Assembly: GCA_913063265.1 (NCBI GenBank)
Contig: CAJXZG010000001.1
Span: 62,001 to 126,000 of the forward strand
Direction of reading: 5' to 3'
From: an uncultured Prolixibacteraceae bacterium
GTDB lineage: Bacteria; Bacteroidota; Bacteroidia; Bacteroidales; Prolixibacteraceae
Length of the DNA: 64,000 bases
Part shown: in pieces, positions 35,797 through 45,894 of the stretch
How positions within the stretch are numbered: the first letter of the stretch is position 1
Layout: each line of letters starts with the position of its first letter
Made by a program: the position numbers and the translations under genes
The notes under the pieces: model-generated
Databases searched by the model: none
Told to the model about the DNA's origin: nothing
Seen by the model: only the letters and a program-made list of their open reading frames with translations

Positions 35797-37275
35797 ATGC
35801 TGAAGATGAGAAAGAAATTAAAATATTTGATAGTTGCATTGATGGTTTTTACACAAATCTCATGCGATAACTGGTTAGAGTTAATACCTCCTGGAGGATT
35901 AATCAGAGAAGAATTCTGGAAAACCAGAGCAGATGTGGATGCTGTTCTGATGGCTGCTTACAGCCAGTTTGCCAATTTGGATAGTAAACTGTTTATGCTT
36001 GGTGAACTCAGGGGAGATATGGTGATAGGCGGCCCACGTCAGGGGGGAAATGAAAGACAAATCTCTGAAAACAACATTTACCCGGACAATAATTTTACCG
36101 ATTGGGCTAATTTTTACAAGGTAATCAACTATTGTAACGAGGTAATAGTAAATGCACCAAAAGTTCAGCAAATAGATAATACATTTACCGATTACCAAAT
36201 GCAGGGATTGGTGGCAGAAGCTTATTTCCTTAGAAGTTTGGCATACTTTTATCTGGTCAGAGTTTATAACGAAGTACCACTAATTCTTTTGCCAAGTGAA
36301 TCGGATGACTCTGAATTTTATGTTGAAAAACAATCAGAAGAAACAGTATTAAATCAAATTGTACAGGATCTTGAAACCAATAGGCCATTTGCTCCTTCAG
36401 GTAGTTTTAAAACCATTGAACAGAATCTTGGAAGAGCTTCAAAAGCCTCATACGATGCTTTACTTGCAGATATAGCTTTATGGCGTTTTGATTATGAGAA
36501 AGTAATTGAACATGCATCAAGGGTAGAACAAAATGAGTTATTGGTATTAATGCCAAGTGGAAGGTGGTTTGAGTTGTTTTATCCTGGAAATTCATTGGAG
36601 AGTATATTTGAATTTCAGTTCGACCAAAGTCAGAGACAAAATAACGGCACTTACGGTTTAACAAGCAGAAGCAGCAATCGTTATAAGCCAAGCCAAAAAG
36701 CATTGGAGATGCTTAGTTTTAAGTATGCAAGCGAATTGGTAAGAGGAGAGGATTCTTCAATACGTAAATATGGTGAAGATGATTTTATAATCTGGAAATA
36801 TGTAGGACAGGCGCCTGATGGTCAATCAGAAAGATCAGGTTCTGACCAGCAAAGCTGCAACTGGATAGTTTATCGTTTAGCCGATGTAATGTTAATGAAA
36901 GCTGAAGCATATTCACAGCTGGGAAACTATCCACAGGCATTTCAAATAATAACCGAAATCAGAGACAGAGCAGGTGTAGCAACAAGAAATATTGCAAACT
37001 CACCTACTGCCTATGAAGATGCCATTTTGGAAGAAAGAGCACTGGAGTTTGCATACGAAGGAAAAAGATGGTTCGATTTACTACGTATGGGACGTCGAAA
37101 CAATTATGCAAGAAAAAATACACTTATCGAAATTATTGTGAGTAATGTTCCATCTACACAAAAGAGGATATTGGCAACTAAATTAACAAATCCTAATGGT
37201 TGGTACTTACCAATTTACGAAAGTGAAATAGAAAGAAACAGAAACCTTACTCAAAATCCATATTACGATTTCTAG
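35797..37275 (+). CDS. SusD/RagB-family glycan-binding lipoprotein (1)
   Basis: A 492-residue lipoprotein (signal with the Cys in QISCDNWLEL); ATGs at 35797 and 35806 are both possible. The SusD pattern is present: DNWLELIPPGG near the start, YFLRSLAYFYLVRVYNEVPLIL with TPR-like helices, and the C-terminal ILEERALEFAYEGKRWFDLLR motif with YLPIYESEIERN at the end. It binds oligosaccharides at the cell surface as the lid of the SusC importer encoded just upstream. Confidence 0.95.
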   Translation: MLKMRKKLKYLIVALMVFTQISCDNWLELIPPGGLIREEFWKTRADVDAVLMAAYSQFANLDSKLFMLGELRGDMVIGGPRQGGNERQISENNIYPDNNFTDWANFYKVINYCNEVIVNAPKVQQIDNTFTDYQMQGLVAEAYFLRSLAYFYLVRVYNEVPLILLPSESDDSEFYVEKQSEETVLNQIVQDLETNRPFAPSGSFKTIEQNLGRASKASYDALLADIALWRFDYEKVIEHASRVEQNELLVLMPSGRWFELFYPGNSLESIFEFQFDQSQRQNNGTYGLTSRSSNRYKPSQKALEMLSFKYASELVRGEDSSIRKYGEDDFIIWKYVGQAPDGQSERSGSDQQSCNWIVYRLADVMLMKAEAYSQLGNYPQAFQIITEIRDRAGVATRNIANSPTAYEDAILEERALEFAYEGKRWFDLLRMGRRNNYARKNTLIEIIVSNVPSTQKRILATKLTNPNGWYLPIYESEIERNRNLTQNPYYDF

Positions 37276-37324
37276 AAAAATTGTAGATACTAAAGTTTCT
37301 ATTTGGATTAAAAACTAAAAAAGG

Positions 37325-38878
37325 ATGAAAAAGATATTTTATATAATAAGTTTACTGGCATTTGCAGTTGCGGTAAATTCCTGTAAAGAACCGGAAAGGG
37401 TAGCAGGTTTTGAGGATGCTGAACAAAATACCATTTACGATTACGTGGTCAACGATGAAGCTTTTTCTGATTTCAAAGCTATTTTGGAAGTGGGCGGATT
37501 GGATAAAACATTAAGTGCGTACAATCCCAACGGTAACGGGTATACTTGTTTTTTACCCAGTAACGATGCAATAAACAATTTTATTCAAAACACTGAGGGT
37601 ATTTCATCGATCAACGATATATTGAATAATCCTGATTTTGCTGCTGCTTTTGGCAGGTATCATGTATTGAATATGCTGGCACACACTCAGGATTTTCCAT
37701 TTGGTGCTTTCCCGGAACCGACCTTATCAGAGGATTATTTAACGGTTAGTTTTATTATTGAAGAAGATACTTCTTATTATAAAATCAATAACCAGGCGGC
37801 AGTAAGTTATCCGAATATTGAGGTATCAAACGGGTTTATCCATGAAATTGAAACTGCCCTTGAACCTATTACATTTACAAGTTATGGTTGGCTTCAGGCA
37901 AATTCAGGTTTTAGCATTTTTAAAGAAGCTATGGAATTAACCGGAGTGAAAGAATTAATTGATTTTAATGTAAAAGAGTTTGAAAACATTCAGCCTGTTA
38001 CACTATTGGTTGAGCCGGATTCAATTTATCAAAAACGAGGAATTAACAGTGTTCAGGATTTGGCAAATTTAATTAGTCCTGATGACCAGGATTATACGAG
38101 TATCACAAATCCGTTGTTTAACTACTGTTCTTACCACATATTAACCGGGGGAAGATATATTAACGATTTTGAAGGACAAGCTACCAACTATACAACACTT
38201 TCTGAAATTCCACTAAATATTAACGGTAATGGAAACGACTTGTTGATTAACAGGGGAAAACAGGTATTTGATACAATTATTTCCGGAATTGATACAACTA
38301 TTATAGACTACATCGGATTCTTGTATGATGAAAGTAATGTTAATTCACAATCTGGTGTAATTCACCAAATCAATCAGATAATGGAACAGGTTCAACCCTC
38401 AAGGGCAATTGTAACTTTTGAATTCTGGGAAGAACCATTGTTAAATGAATACAGAAGAGAGCCGGGAACTTATTTAATTGAAGAAAAAGAATCCTTGTAT
38501 CATATTGATTGGGAAGGTGTTGATTTATTCTTTATTAAGCGTGGAGAGAACATGTCGGCCTGGAGTAACGATTATCTTGAAATGAACGGCGATTTCCGGA
38601 TTTCTTATGAAATTCCAAAGGTTGTTCAGGGGCGATATGAAGTATTCCTTGGCGCAGAAAGATACAATTCAGAAAATGCTTTGATTGAAGTATTTATTGA
38701 CGGTAAAAAGATTAGTAGTTTAATTGACCTTTCTCAGGGAGGTTCAGCGAATAATCCATTCCAGAGAATTGAACTGGGAACTGTTGATTTTAAACGTTAC
38801 GCTACGCATACGGTTGAAATAAGACCTATGATTCCCGGAAGGTTTTTATGGGACTATATAAGATTTGAACCATATTAA
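37325..38878 (+). CDS. FAS1 lipoprotein with C-terminal CBM-like domain
   Basis: A 517-residue lipoprotein (VAVNSCKEP, Cys about residue 20). Two FAS1-like domains lie at about 35-180 (YTCFLPSNDAINNF, then NGFIHEIETALEP) and 185-350 (ending SGVIHQINQIMEQ). The C-terminal part (about 360-517) is a beta-rich domain with GRYEVFLGAERYNS and a final LWDYIRFEPY, the closing strand pattern of CBM6/35-like jelly rolls. FAS1 plus a CBM-like tail on a lipid anchor fits a surface glycan-binding protein. It follows SusD by 49 bases in the same operon. Confidence 0.88.
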   Translation: MKKIFYIISLLAFAVAVNSCKEPERVAGFEDAEQNTIYDYVVNDEAFSDFKAILEVGGLDKTLSAYNPNGNGYTCFLPSNDAINNFIQNTEGISSINDILNNPDFAAAFGRYHVLNMLAHTQDFPFGAFPEPTLSEDYLTVSFIIEEDTSYYKINNQAAVSYPNIEVSNGFIHEIETALEPITFTSYGWLQANSGFSIFKEAMELTGVKELIDFNVKEFENIQPVTLLVEPDSIYQKRGINSVQDLANLISPDDQDYTSITNPLFNYCSYHILTGGRYINDFEGQATNYTTLSEIPLNINGNGNDLLINRGKQVFDTIISGIDTTIIDYIGFLYDESNVNSQSGVIHQINQIMEQVQPSRAIVTFEFWEEPLLNEYRREPGTYLIEEKESLYHIDWEGVDLFFIKRGENMSAWSNDYLEMNGDFRISYEIPKVVQGRYEVFLGAERYNSENALIEVFIDGKKISSLIDLSQGGSANNPFQRIELGTVDFKRYATHTVEIRPMIPGRFLWDYIRFEPY

Positions 38879-38972
38879 TTGAAAGAAAATGAGAACGATG
38901 AAAACTCGGAAATCTTTTTTTAAAATTCCGAATGGATTCGAAAAAGATATGAAAACTAACAATTTTAATAAG

Positions 38973-40511
38973 ATGAAATTCAAACTAAAAATATTATTAA
39001 TTGGATTAATAATTATAAGTGCAGCCGGATGTAAAAAGGAGTGGGATGAGCACTATAATGTTTATCCTGAAACCGTTGATGAAAACGTTTGGGATGTAAT
39101 TCAAGCCGATCCAAAATTTTCAAGTTTTATTGAAATTGTAAAACAGGCACAAATGGATACTTTGTTTGAATCGGATATTGCCTATACAATTTTTGCACCA
39201 ACCAACGATGCGATTTCTAACTTCGAAGGATTAAGTGAATTTGATGATGTGATACTGGCCTATCATTTTTGCTCGCATTTCATAAATGTCAGTAACATTC
39301 AGGGAAAACGTCAGGTTCAGACTTTAACAGAGAAATTTGCATTGTTCGAAAGACAGGGAAGTAAAGTAACCATTGATGAGATTGAGGTTCAGGATGAAAG
39401 CCCTTTATACAGAAATGGCAAATTCTTTACCATGGGAGAGGTAATCGAACCCAAACCAAACCTATACCAATATTATGAATTTACCAATCCGGTATTAAGT
39501 AATTATATCGATACACAGGATACAATAATTATTGACAAGGAAAAAAGTAAGCCTTTGGGATTTGACCCTGATGGAAATACAGTTTATGATACTGTTTCTA
39601 TTATTGCGAACAAATTTGAAATGAAATATTTCCCTGTAAAACAAGAGTTTAGAAATCTTTCGAGTACAATTGTTTTTCCAAAAGAAGAAGATTACCGCAG
39701 TGCGCTTGATGTTATGGCAGATGCGCTTGGAGATGATTATATTGACTATAACGATATCCCCATCGATTGGCAGGAGGAAATTTTAATACCGCACTTACTT
39801 TATCAGGGTGTATTCCTAAACAGATTAGAACCTGAAGAGTTTGAATGGAAATCTCCCGAAGATACATTAAAGCTTTTAAATGTGTTGGGTGATAGTGTTG
39901 TTATTACTTATGTTCCGACAGATAAAGCATTATGCAGCAACGGTTACGCTTATAACTACGAATCCTTTGAAATTCCTGACTCATTGTATCAGGGAGGTAC
40001 AAAAATGGAAGGAGAAGACCTTTTACATCCAACCGGATTAAACAAATATGCCTGGAAAGACAGCGTTTATGCGAGCAGCGATATTTCTTTAATACCTTCA
40101 CAGGAGTTAATTCAGGGTGCGTCAAACGATTCCATTATCAGGGTTAATTTCCCAAAAGGATACAGTGGCAACTTTTCACTGGAATTCAAAAGTCCAAAGC
40201 TTTTCCCAAGAAAATACCAGATGGTTATAGCTACTCACATGGACATCGGTGGAATTTTCGACATTTATGTTAATGATGAACTGGTAAAGACATTTGACTA
40301 TTATCAGTACATAATTTATCGTGGAGTGCTGTTCAGCGTTACGGGTGAAAGATTTATCCCAAGAGGAAGATTTAACAGGTTCGATATGTATGTCGATAAT
40401 CTGGTTGAATACGGTAACGCAAAAATTAGAATAGAATACAAAGGGCCAAGCTTTGTAGCAAGCAATGGTTTGGTAATTGACTATATTGATTTTATACCTG
40501 CAGTAGAATAA
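38973..40511 (+). CDS. FAS1 lipoprotein with C-terminal CBM-like domain (second)
   Basis: Several in-frame ATGs exist (38889, 38949, 38973); the one at 38973 puts the lipoprotein signal at the N-terminus (MKFKLKILLIGLIIISAAGC). About 512 residues. A clear FAS1 domain (about 30-160, YTIFAPTNDAISNF) is followed by a divergent second one (about 190-345). The C-terminal 150 residues are beta-rich, with GGIFDIYVNDELVKTF and a final VIDYIDFIPAVE, matching the closing strand of the preceding FAS1 protein. The same binding role is inferred. It lies only about 90 bases after its neighbour and is a likely old duplicate. Confidence 0.85.
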   Translation: MKFKLKILLIGLIIISAAGCKKEWDEHYNVYPETVDENVWDVIQADPKFSSFIEIVKQAQMDTLFESDIAYTIFAPTNDAISNFEGLSEFDDVILAYHFCSHFINVSNIQGKRQVQTLTEKFALFERQGSKVTIDEIEVQDESPLYRNGKFFTMGEVIEPKPNLYQYYEFTNPVLSNYIDTQDTIIIDKEKSKPLGFDPDGNTVYDTVSIIANKFEMKYFPVKQEFRNLSSTIVFPKEEDYRSALDVMADALGDDYIDYNDIPIDWQEEILIPHLLYQGVFLNRLEPEEFEWKSPEDTLKLLNVLGDSVVITYVPTDKALCSNGYAYNYESFEIPDSLYQGGTKMEGEDLLHPTGLNKYAWKDSVYASSDISLIPSQELIQGASNDSIIRVNFPKGYSGNFSLEFKSPKLFPRKYQMVIATHMDIGGIFDIYVNDELVKTFDYYQYIIYRGVLFSVTGERFIPRGRFNRFDMYVDNLVEYGNAKIRIEYKGPSFVASNGLVIDYIDFIPAVE

Positions 40512-40785
40512 ATTTTAAGTAGCAAAAACCAGTAGTTGAGACTAACCTATGAAACGAGCATTACAAAATTTGAAAAACAGTAAAAGCATTAAAAGCGAGT
40601 TCCATGAGTTACAACTGAAGGCAAACAATTTTAGACGAATGAAAAGAGATTTAAACATGATAGCTTGCTACAATTGCATTAACAAAGTAAAGGATATGCT
40701 TTTATATAGAAATTCAGGCAATACAACGTCAATTGTTCGGCAAAATATGTCAGGGCATAAGCGTTCAATGCAAATAGATATTATA

Positions 40786-43700
40786 ATGAATAAAAAATTG
40801 TTATTCGCAAATTTCCGAAAGATAACAGTCATAACTTCAATGCTTGTTTTATTTATTTCAACGGCATTTGCACAGGATACAATTCTTGTGAGAGGAACGG
40901 TTGTTAATGGTATAAATAATCCTGTATCAAATGTATCTGTAGGAGTAGAGGGATCATTTGAATTACCTGTGATTACAAATGATGCTGGAGAGTTTGAAGT
41001 AAAAACCTTATCCGGCGAGGTTTGGCTAAATGTTTCTCCATCAGGTGGATACAAAGGGAAAAGAATTTACCTTAATAATCGCACAGAGCTTAAAATCTAC
41101 CTGACATCAAATGATGTTGCATCTGGAGAAGATAAGCTTTCTGTTTTATCTCAGGATTTTTTAAAAAGGAATATGATTTCATCTTTTACATCAGTAAATT
41201 CAGGTGAAATAAAGAAAACACCGATAATAACCTTAAATCAGTTTTTTCAGGGAAGAGTATCTGGAATGAATGTAATTAACCGTTCAGGAGATCCGGCCAG
41301 TGGAGCTGTTTCTTTTTTACGAGGTGTAAATTCCATCAACTCCAACAACGCACCTTTATATGTAGTTGATGGTATTCCGGTAATGTCTCCGAATGTATTT
41401 GGTTCAAATCTCGATGGATTTGAATACAATCCTTTGTTGAGTATTAACCCGATTGATATATCGAGCACTGTTGTTGTAAAAGATCCGGTAATTACTTCAG
41501 CATATGGTTCAAAAGCTTCTAATGGATTGGTTTTTGTGCAAACTTTAGATCCAAGTGCAACACAAACTGTTGTTGAATTAGATTTACGAGGTGGATATTC
41601 TCTGGCTCCGGATAATCAGATTCCACAAATGAACGGGGCTCAACATAAAACTCTGATTAGTGAATTATTATTTTCATCAGGTACACCGGAAGAATTAATA
41701 ATTGAAGAATATCCAAACTTGTATTTAACACCTGATGAGGACAGGTATAAGGATTACCAGCACAATACCAATTGGCAGGATAATGTTTTTACCAATGCAG
41801 CTTTTACCAATGTAAACGTCAAAGTAAAAGGTGGTGATGAAATTGCAAGATATGGTTTGTCATTTGGTTACATGAATAGCAACAGCATAATTAAAAACTC
41901 GGGTTACGATGGTTATAATTTAAGATTTGTAAGTCTGCTGAACATTTTTACCTGGTTAAAAATGAATGCCAGTGTATCTTTAAGTTATAACAATTCAAAA
42001 CTTACCGAGTCGGCAAGAGTAACTCAAACCAGTCCATTGTATGCTGCGTTAGCCAAATCACCTTTATTAAATCCTTATCAATATGATGACGAAGGAAAAG
42101 AACTTACAGCTTTAAGTGAACCTGATGAGTTAGGAATAAGTAATCCTCAGGCAATCATTGATAATTATGAAGCCAAGAATAATAATTTTAACTTTGTTTC
42201 TACCCTGGGTTTCTCAGCCGAGTTAAAAGATAATTTAACTTTAAACTCCAACTTCGGTATTACATATAATGTATTGAAAGAGCAAATATTTATGCCTAAC
42301 AGGGGGATGGAGGAATATTACAATAAAGAAGCACACAATGTTTCCAAAGCAACAAACAATTCCTTAAACTCATTTTATAATAACACATACCTGAAGTATA
42401 GCAAAGCATTTGGAACAAATCATATGTTAACTTCAAACACAGGTTTTAATATTTTAACCAATAAGTTTGAGTTGGATTGGGGATTAACTAAAAATGCTCA
42501 CGAGAATGATGAGTACCGAATGATACAGGATGGGCAGTGGAATTTGCGTGATATGGGAGGTGCTAACCGCTCATGGAACTGGATATCTTTCTATGAAAAT
42601 TTAACCTACGGATTTAAAGATAAATATCTTGCATCAGTAACTTTAAATCTTGATGGTTCATCAAGAGTTGGTGAAAATGCTGACGGCACATTTAAAATCG
42701 GAGGTGCACCATTTGGATTGTTCTATTCTTTTGGTGGCGCATGGAGAATTAATAATGAATCCTTTCTGAAAAACAAGCCTAAACTGGAGGAATTGAAACT
42801 CAGATTATCCTATGGCCTTTCAGGTAATGATGACATTGGAGAAGCAAACTCAACAGAATACTATAATGCAGTGAAGTTTCGCCAAACAGCTGGTTTAGTG
42901 CCCGGAGTTGTTCCAAACGACAAACTGACTTATGAAAAAATATCACAGCTAAACGGTGGTTTGGATATTGCAATGTGGGCAAACAGGTTCCAGGCAAGTA
43001 TCGATGTATTTCAATCTACCATTGATAATATGTTAATTTATGCACCACTGGAAGCGTATTTTGGTTTCGATTTTCGTCCTGAAAATGGAGGAAAGATGCA
43101 GAATACCGGATTTGATTTGAGCTTATTTTTTAGGTTTGTAGACAGGCCTAACTTTAAATGGGACGTTCAGGCAACTTATTCTCAGGTTAAAAATGAAGTG
43201 CTAGAAATAAAGGGTGATAAACTCGTAACTAAATTAAAAGTTGCTGAAATAGTGAATATGCCTGGTGAACAAGCCAATAGTTTCTATGGCTATATTTATA
43301 AGGGTGTATATTCTTCGGCAGAAGAAGCAGAACAGGCTAATCTGGTTAATGCCAGGTATCAGAAGTATCAGGCAGGAGATGTGATTTATGAAGACATTTC
43401 CGGTCCAAACGGAACTCCGGATGGGGTAATTAACGATCACGACAAAACAGTTATTGGTTCATCGATGCCGGAAAGTTTTGGTGGTATAGGAAATACTTTT
43501 ACATACAAACGGTGGTCATTAAATGCTTTTGTACAGTTTACAAATGGTAACGAGGTATTTAATTACCTGCGTTACACCAATGAAAGTATGATTGGATTGG
43601 GTAACCAAAGCAGTAAAGTACTTAACCGCTGGCAAACAAATGGTCAGCAAACCGAAATACCAAGAGCATTGTATGGTGACTACATTGGTAACTCAGATTT

Positions 43701-43956
43701 CTCGACCCGTTGGATTGAAGACGGATCCTATTTGAGATTGAAAAATGTATCATTAAGTTACACCATTCCTAACGAATGGCTGGTATTCAAAAATGCGCAG
43801 TTCTATATTTCAGGAACAAATCTTCTGACCTTAAGTAATTATTTAGGTTACGATCCTGAATTTGCATTTTCAAGTGCGCACTTTATGCAGGGAATTGATT
43901 ACGGATTGACACCACAAGCGCGTCAGTTTGTTATCGGAATAAAACTAGGTTTATAA
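40786..43956 (+). CDS. SusC/RagA-family outer-membrane importer (2)
   Basis: The signal peptide begins at the ATG at 40786 (MNKKLLFANFRKITVITSML, ending FAQD), giving about 1056 residues. The frame stays open back to an ATG at 40549, 79 codons earlier, without obvious domain; whether it is translated is unclear. Carboxypeptidase-like domain (VRGTVVNGINNPVSNVSVGV), then a plug (LNQFFQGRVSGMNVINRSGDPASG, NNAPLYVVDGIPV) and barrel ending FVIGIKLGL. The segment between, SGEDKLSVLSQDFLKRN, lacks a clear EVVV-type TonB box. It pairs with the SusD gene 19 bases downstream. Confidence 0.93.
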   Translation: MNKKLLFANFRKITVITSMLVLFISTAFAQDTILVRGTVVNGINNPVSNVSVGVEGSFELPVITNDAGEFEVKTLSGEVWLNVSPSGGYKGKRIYLNNRTELKIYLTSNDVASGEDKLSVLSQDFLKRNMISSFTSVNSGEIKKTPIITLNQFFQGRVSGMNVINRSGDPASGAVSFLRGVNSINSNNAPLYVVDGIPVMSPNVFGSNLDGFEYNPLLSINPIDISSTVVVKDPVITSAYGSKASNGLVFVQTLDPSATQTVVELDLRGGYSLAPDNQIPQMNGAQHKTLISELLFSSGTPEELIIEEYPNLYLTPDEDRYKDYQHNTNWQDNVFTNAAFTNVNVKVKGGDEIARYGLSFGYMNSNSIIKNSGYDGYNLRFVSLLNIFTWLKMNASVSLSYNNSKLTESARVTQTSPLYAALAKSPLLNPYQYDDEGKELTALSEPDELGISNPQAIIDNYEAKNNNFNFVSTLGFSAELKDNLTLNSNFGITYNVLKEQIFMPNRGMEEYYNKEAHNVSKATNNSLNSFYNNTYLKYSKAFGTNHMLTSNTGFNILTNKFELDWGLTKNAHENDEYRMIQDGQWNLRDMGGANRSWNWISFYENLTYGFKDKYLASVTLNLDGSSRVGENADGTFKIGGAPFGLFYSFGGAWRINNESFLKNKPKLEELKLRLSYGLSGNDDIGEANSTEYYNAVKFRQTAGLVPGVVPNDKLTYEKISQLNGGLDIAMWANRFQASIDVFQSTIDNMLIYAPLEAYFGFDFRPENGGKMQNTGFDLSLFFRFVDRPNFKWDVQATYSQVKNEVLEIKGDKLVTKLKVAEIVNMPGEQANSFYGYIYKGVYSSAEEAEQANLVNARYQKYQAGDVIYEDISGPNGTPDGVINDHDKTVIGSSMPESFGGIGNTFTYKRWSLNAFVQFTNGNEVFNYLRYTNESMIGLGNQSSKVLNRWQTNGQQTEIPRALYGDYIGNSDFSTRWIEDGSYLRLKNVSLSYTIPNEWLVFKNAQFYISGTNLLTLSNYLGYDPEFAFSSAHFMQGIDYGLTPQARQFVIGIKLGL

Positions 43957-43975
43957 CAGCATTATTTTGATTGAT

Positions 43976-45832
43976 ATGAGAACTTATAATAAATACACAT
44001 CTATCGTTGGTATCTTCCTGATATCACTGCTCTTCTTTTCATCGTGTAAAGAATTTCTAAATCCCGAACAGGAGATTAATATCACCAAAGATAAACTATA
44101 TGAAGATTGGTATGAATACAGATCTATGGCAATGGGATTATATGGAATCCAAACCGATCTTGTAGAACAGCTGGTTATTTTAGGTGAACTGCGGGGAGAC
44201 TTGATGAAGATCACGGATAATGCCGACGCAGATATGGTGGAAGTATATAACTTCAACATTTCTAAAGAAAATAAGTATGCGCAACCAACCAATTTCTTTA
44301 GATTGATTACAGCCACAAACAGTTTTATAACAGAGTTAAAGACAAGACGTCCTGAAGTACTTAATCCGAAAAGTCCTGTGAATAACTATGACAGGCTATA
44401 TGGTGAAGCATTATGTATGAGGGCATGGGCCTATTTTAATGCAGTTCGTATTTATGGCAAAGTTCCGTTTCTTCCTGAATCAATTACTTCTATTGAAGAA
44501 GTAAATAAATTTCTGGAAACTCCGGGCACATATCTTGATACAGTAAAGATTGTTTACGGTACCAATGGGTATGATAATGATACTTTAAGGAATGTACAGG
44601 TTGAACTGGAAAAACAGTATTACGATATTGATTTGGTAATCGACCACTTTACCAACGAACTGGAAAATAACGTAAAATCAGTTGGTGTAAACCATTATAT
44701 TGAAAATCAGGACCAAACATGGGAAGTCACTATTTGGAATAACTATGCATATCATGCTTTGTTGGGAATTATGTATTTAACCGAAGGAGATTTGGCAAAA
44801 GCAGCAAATAACTTTGAATTTATTACAGAAACCAATTCAGAAAATTATCGTTATCAGATTGATAATAGTTTTGCCAACGGAAACTGGAAGCAAATATTTA
44901 CCAATATTGACATAAAGGAACATGTTTTTACCTTGTATTTTAATAAAGGGGAATACCAGCAAAACAGATTCCAGGAAATGTTCGAACCACGGGAACCGCA
45001 TAAATATATGCTGAAACCAACCCGTAGTGCAATTTTAAAATGGGAAACTACGTGGGATAATTACAGACTTGCGGTTAACAATACTCAACCCTGGTTGACA
45101 AGAACTGTATGGAAAGGGTTACCTGGCGATTTTTACAGGGGCTATGGTGCATCTTATACATATATGCAAAATGGTGTAGAAATTCCTGAAATAAATGTCT
45201 TCCAGTCCTTGTGGTTAAAATCAGAAGAGGATTATCGTACCTCAGCTTTACTTGTTGAAGACGCAGATACAGTTATTTATAAGTATTCTATCAATAAAAA
45301 TGTATTCGATCAGGATGCTAACTTTATTGTATACAGAGCTGCGGGAATTCACCTTTGGTTAGCCGAAGTATATGTATGGTGGAAGTTTGAGCAAAATGGC
45401 GTACCTCGGGAGTTTACATCAAATGCTGTAAATATTATAAATGACGGTTCTCAGTATAATATTAATAGTAACCGTGAACAACTTGGTGTACGTGGCAGAG
45501 TTGGATTTGGTGGTGCTACGGATGGTATCAGACCCGGAAACATTAACTATACCCGTCATCCGTTCACAAACGAAGTTACAGGATATATTGATGTGTCCGG
45601 AGATTTCCATGCATTACAGTTGTACCTTGAAGATCAGTTGATCGACGAAAGGGCCAGAGAACTTGCTTTTGAGGGAGAACGTTTTTATGATTTAATGCGT
45701 GTTGCAAAACGCAGGAATGATCCTTCTTTCCTTGCAAAACAAGTTTCAGAAAAATTCCCGGTTGAAAGACAAAGTGAGATTTATAATTTGTTGCTCGACG
45801 AAACTAACTGGTATATTAACTATTTCGATTAA
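43976..45832 (+). CDS. SusD/RagB-family glycan-binding lipoprotein (2)
   Basis: A 618-residue lipoprotein from the ATG at 43976 (LISLLFFSSCKEFLNPEQE, Cys about residue 24). It is longer than the first SusD (about 490), with inserts in the middle that include long loops around residues 180-260 and 310-400. SusD features: YGEALCMRAWAYFNAVRIYGKVPFLP and the C-terminal LIDERARELAFEGERFYDLMRV. It is the lid partner of the second SusC and ends the + strand transport operon; a terminator follows. Confidence 0.94.
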   Translation: MRTYNKYTSIVGIFLISLLFFSSCKEFLNPEQEINITKDKLYEDWYEYRSMAMGLYGIQTDLVEQLVILGELRGDLMKITDNADADMVEVYNFNISKENKYAQPTNFFRLITATNSFITELKTRRPEVLNPKSPVNNYDRLYGEALCMRAWAYFNAVRIYGKVPFLPESITSIEEVNKFLETPGTYLDTVKIVYGTNGYDNDTLRNVQVELEKQYYDIDLVIDHFTNELENNVKSVGVNHYIENQDQTWEVTIWNNYAYHALLGIMYLTEGDLAKAANNFEFITETNSENYRYQIDNSFANGNWKQIFTNIDIKEHVFTLYFNKGEYQQNRFQEMFEPREPHKYMLKPTRSAILKWETTWDNYRLAVNNTQPWLTRTVWKGLPGDFYRGYGASYTYMQNGVEIPEINVFQSLWLKSEEDYRTSALLVEDADTVIYKYSINKNVFDQDANFIVYRAAGIHLWLAEVYVWWKFEQNGVPREFTSNAVNIINDGSQYNINSNREQLGVRGRVGFGGATDGIRPGNINYTRHPFTNEVTGYIDVSGDFHALQLYLEDQLIDERARELAFEGERFYDLMRVAKRRNDPSFLAKQVSEKFPVERQSEIYNLLLDETNWYINYFD

Positions 45833-45854
45833 GAAAATTTTAACAAAAAAATAC

Positions 45855-45887
45855 AGGCAGGTTATTTAACAGTTTCCTGCCTTTTTT
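45855..45887 (+). terminator. Terminator between SusD(2) and the GH9 gene
   Basis: AGGCAGG (45855-45861), a 14-base loop, CCTGCCT (45876-45882) and a T run to 45887. It ends only 7 bases before the GH9 ATG, leaving almost no room for a separate promoter. Confidence 0.8.
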
Positions 45888-45894
45888 ATTTATC

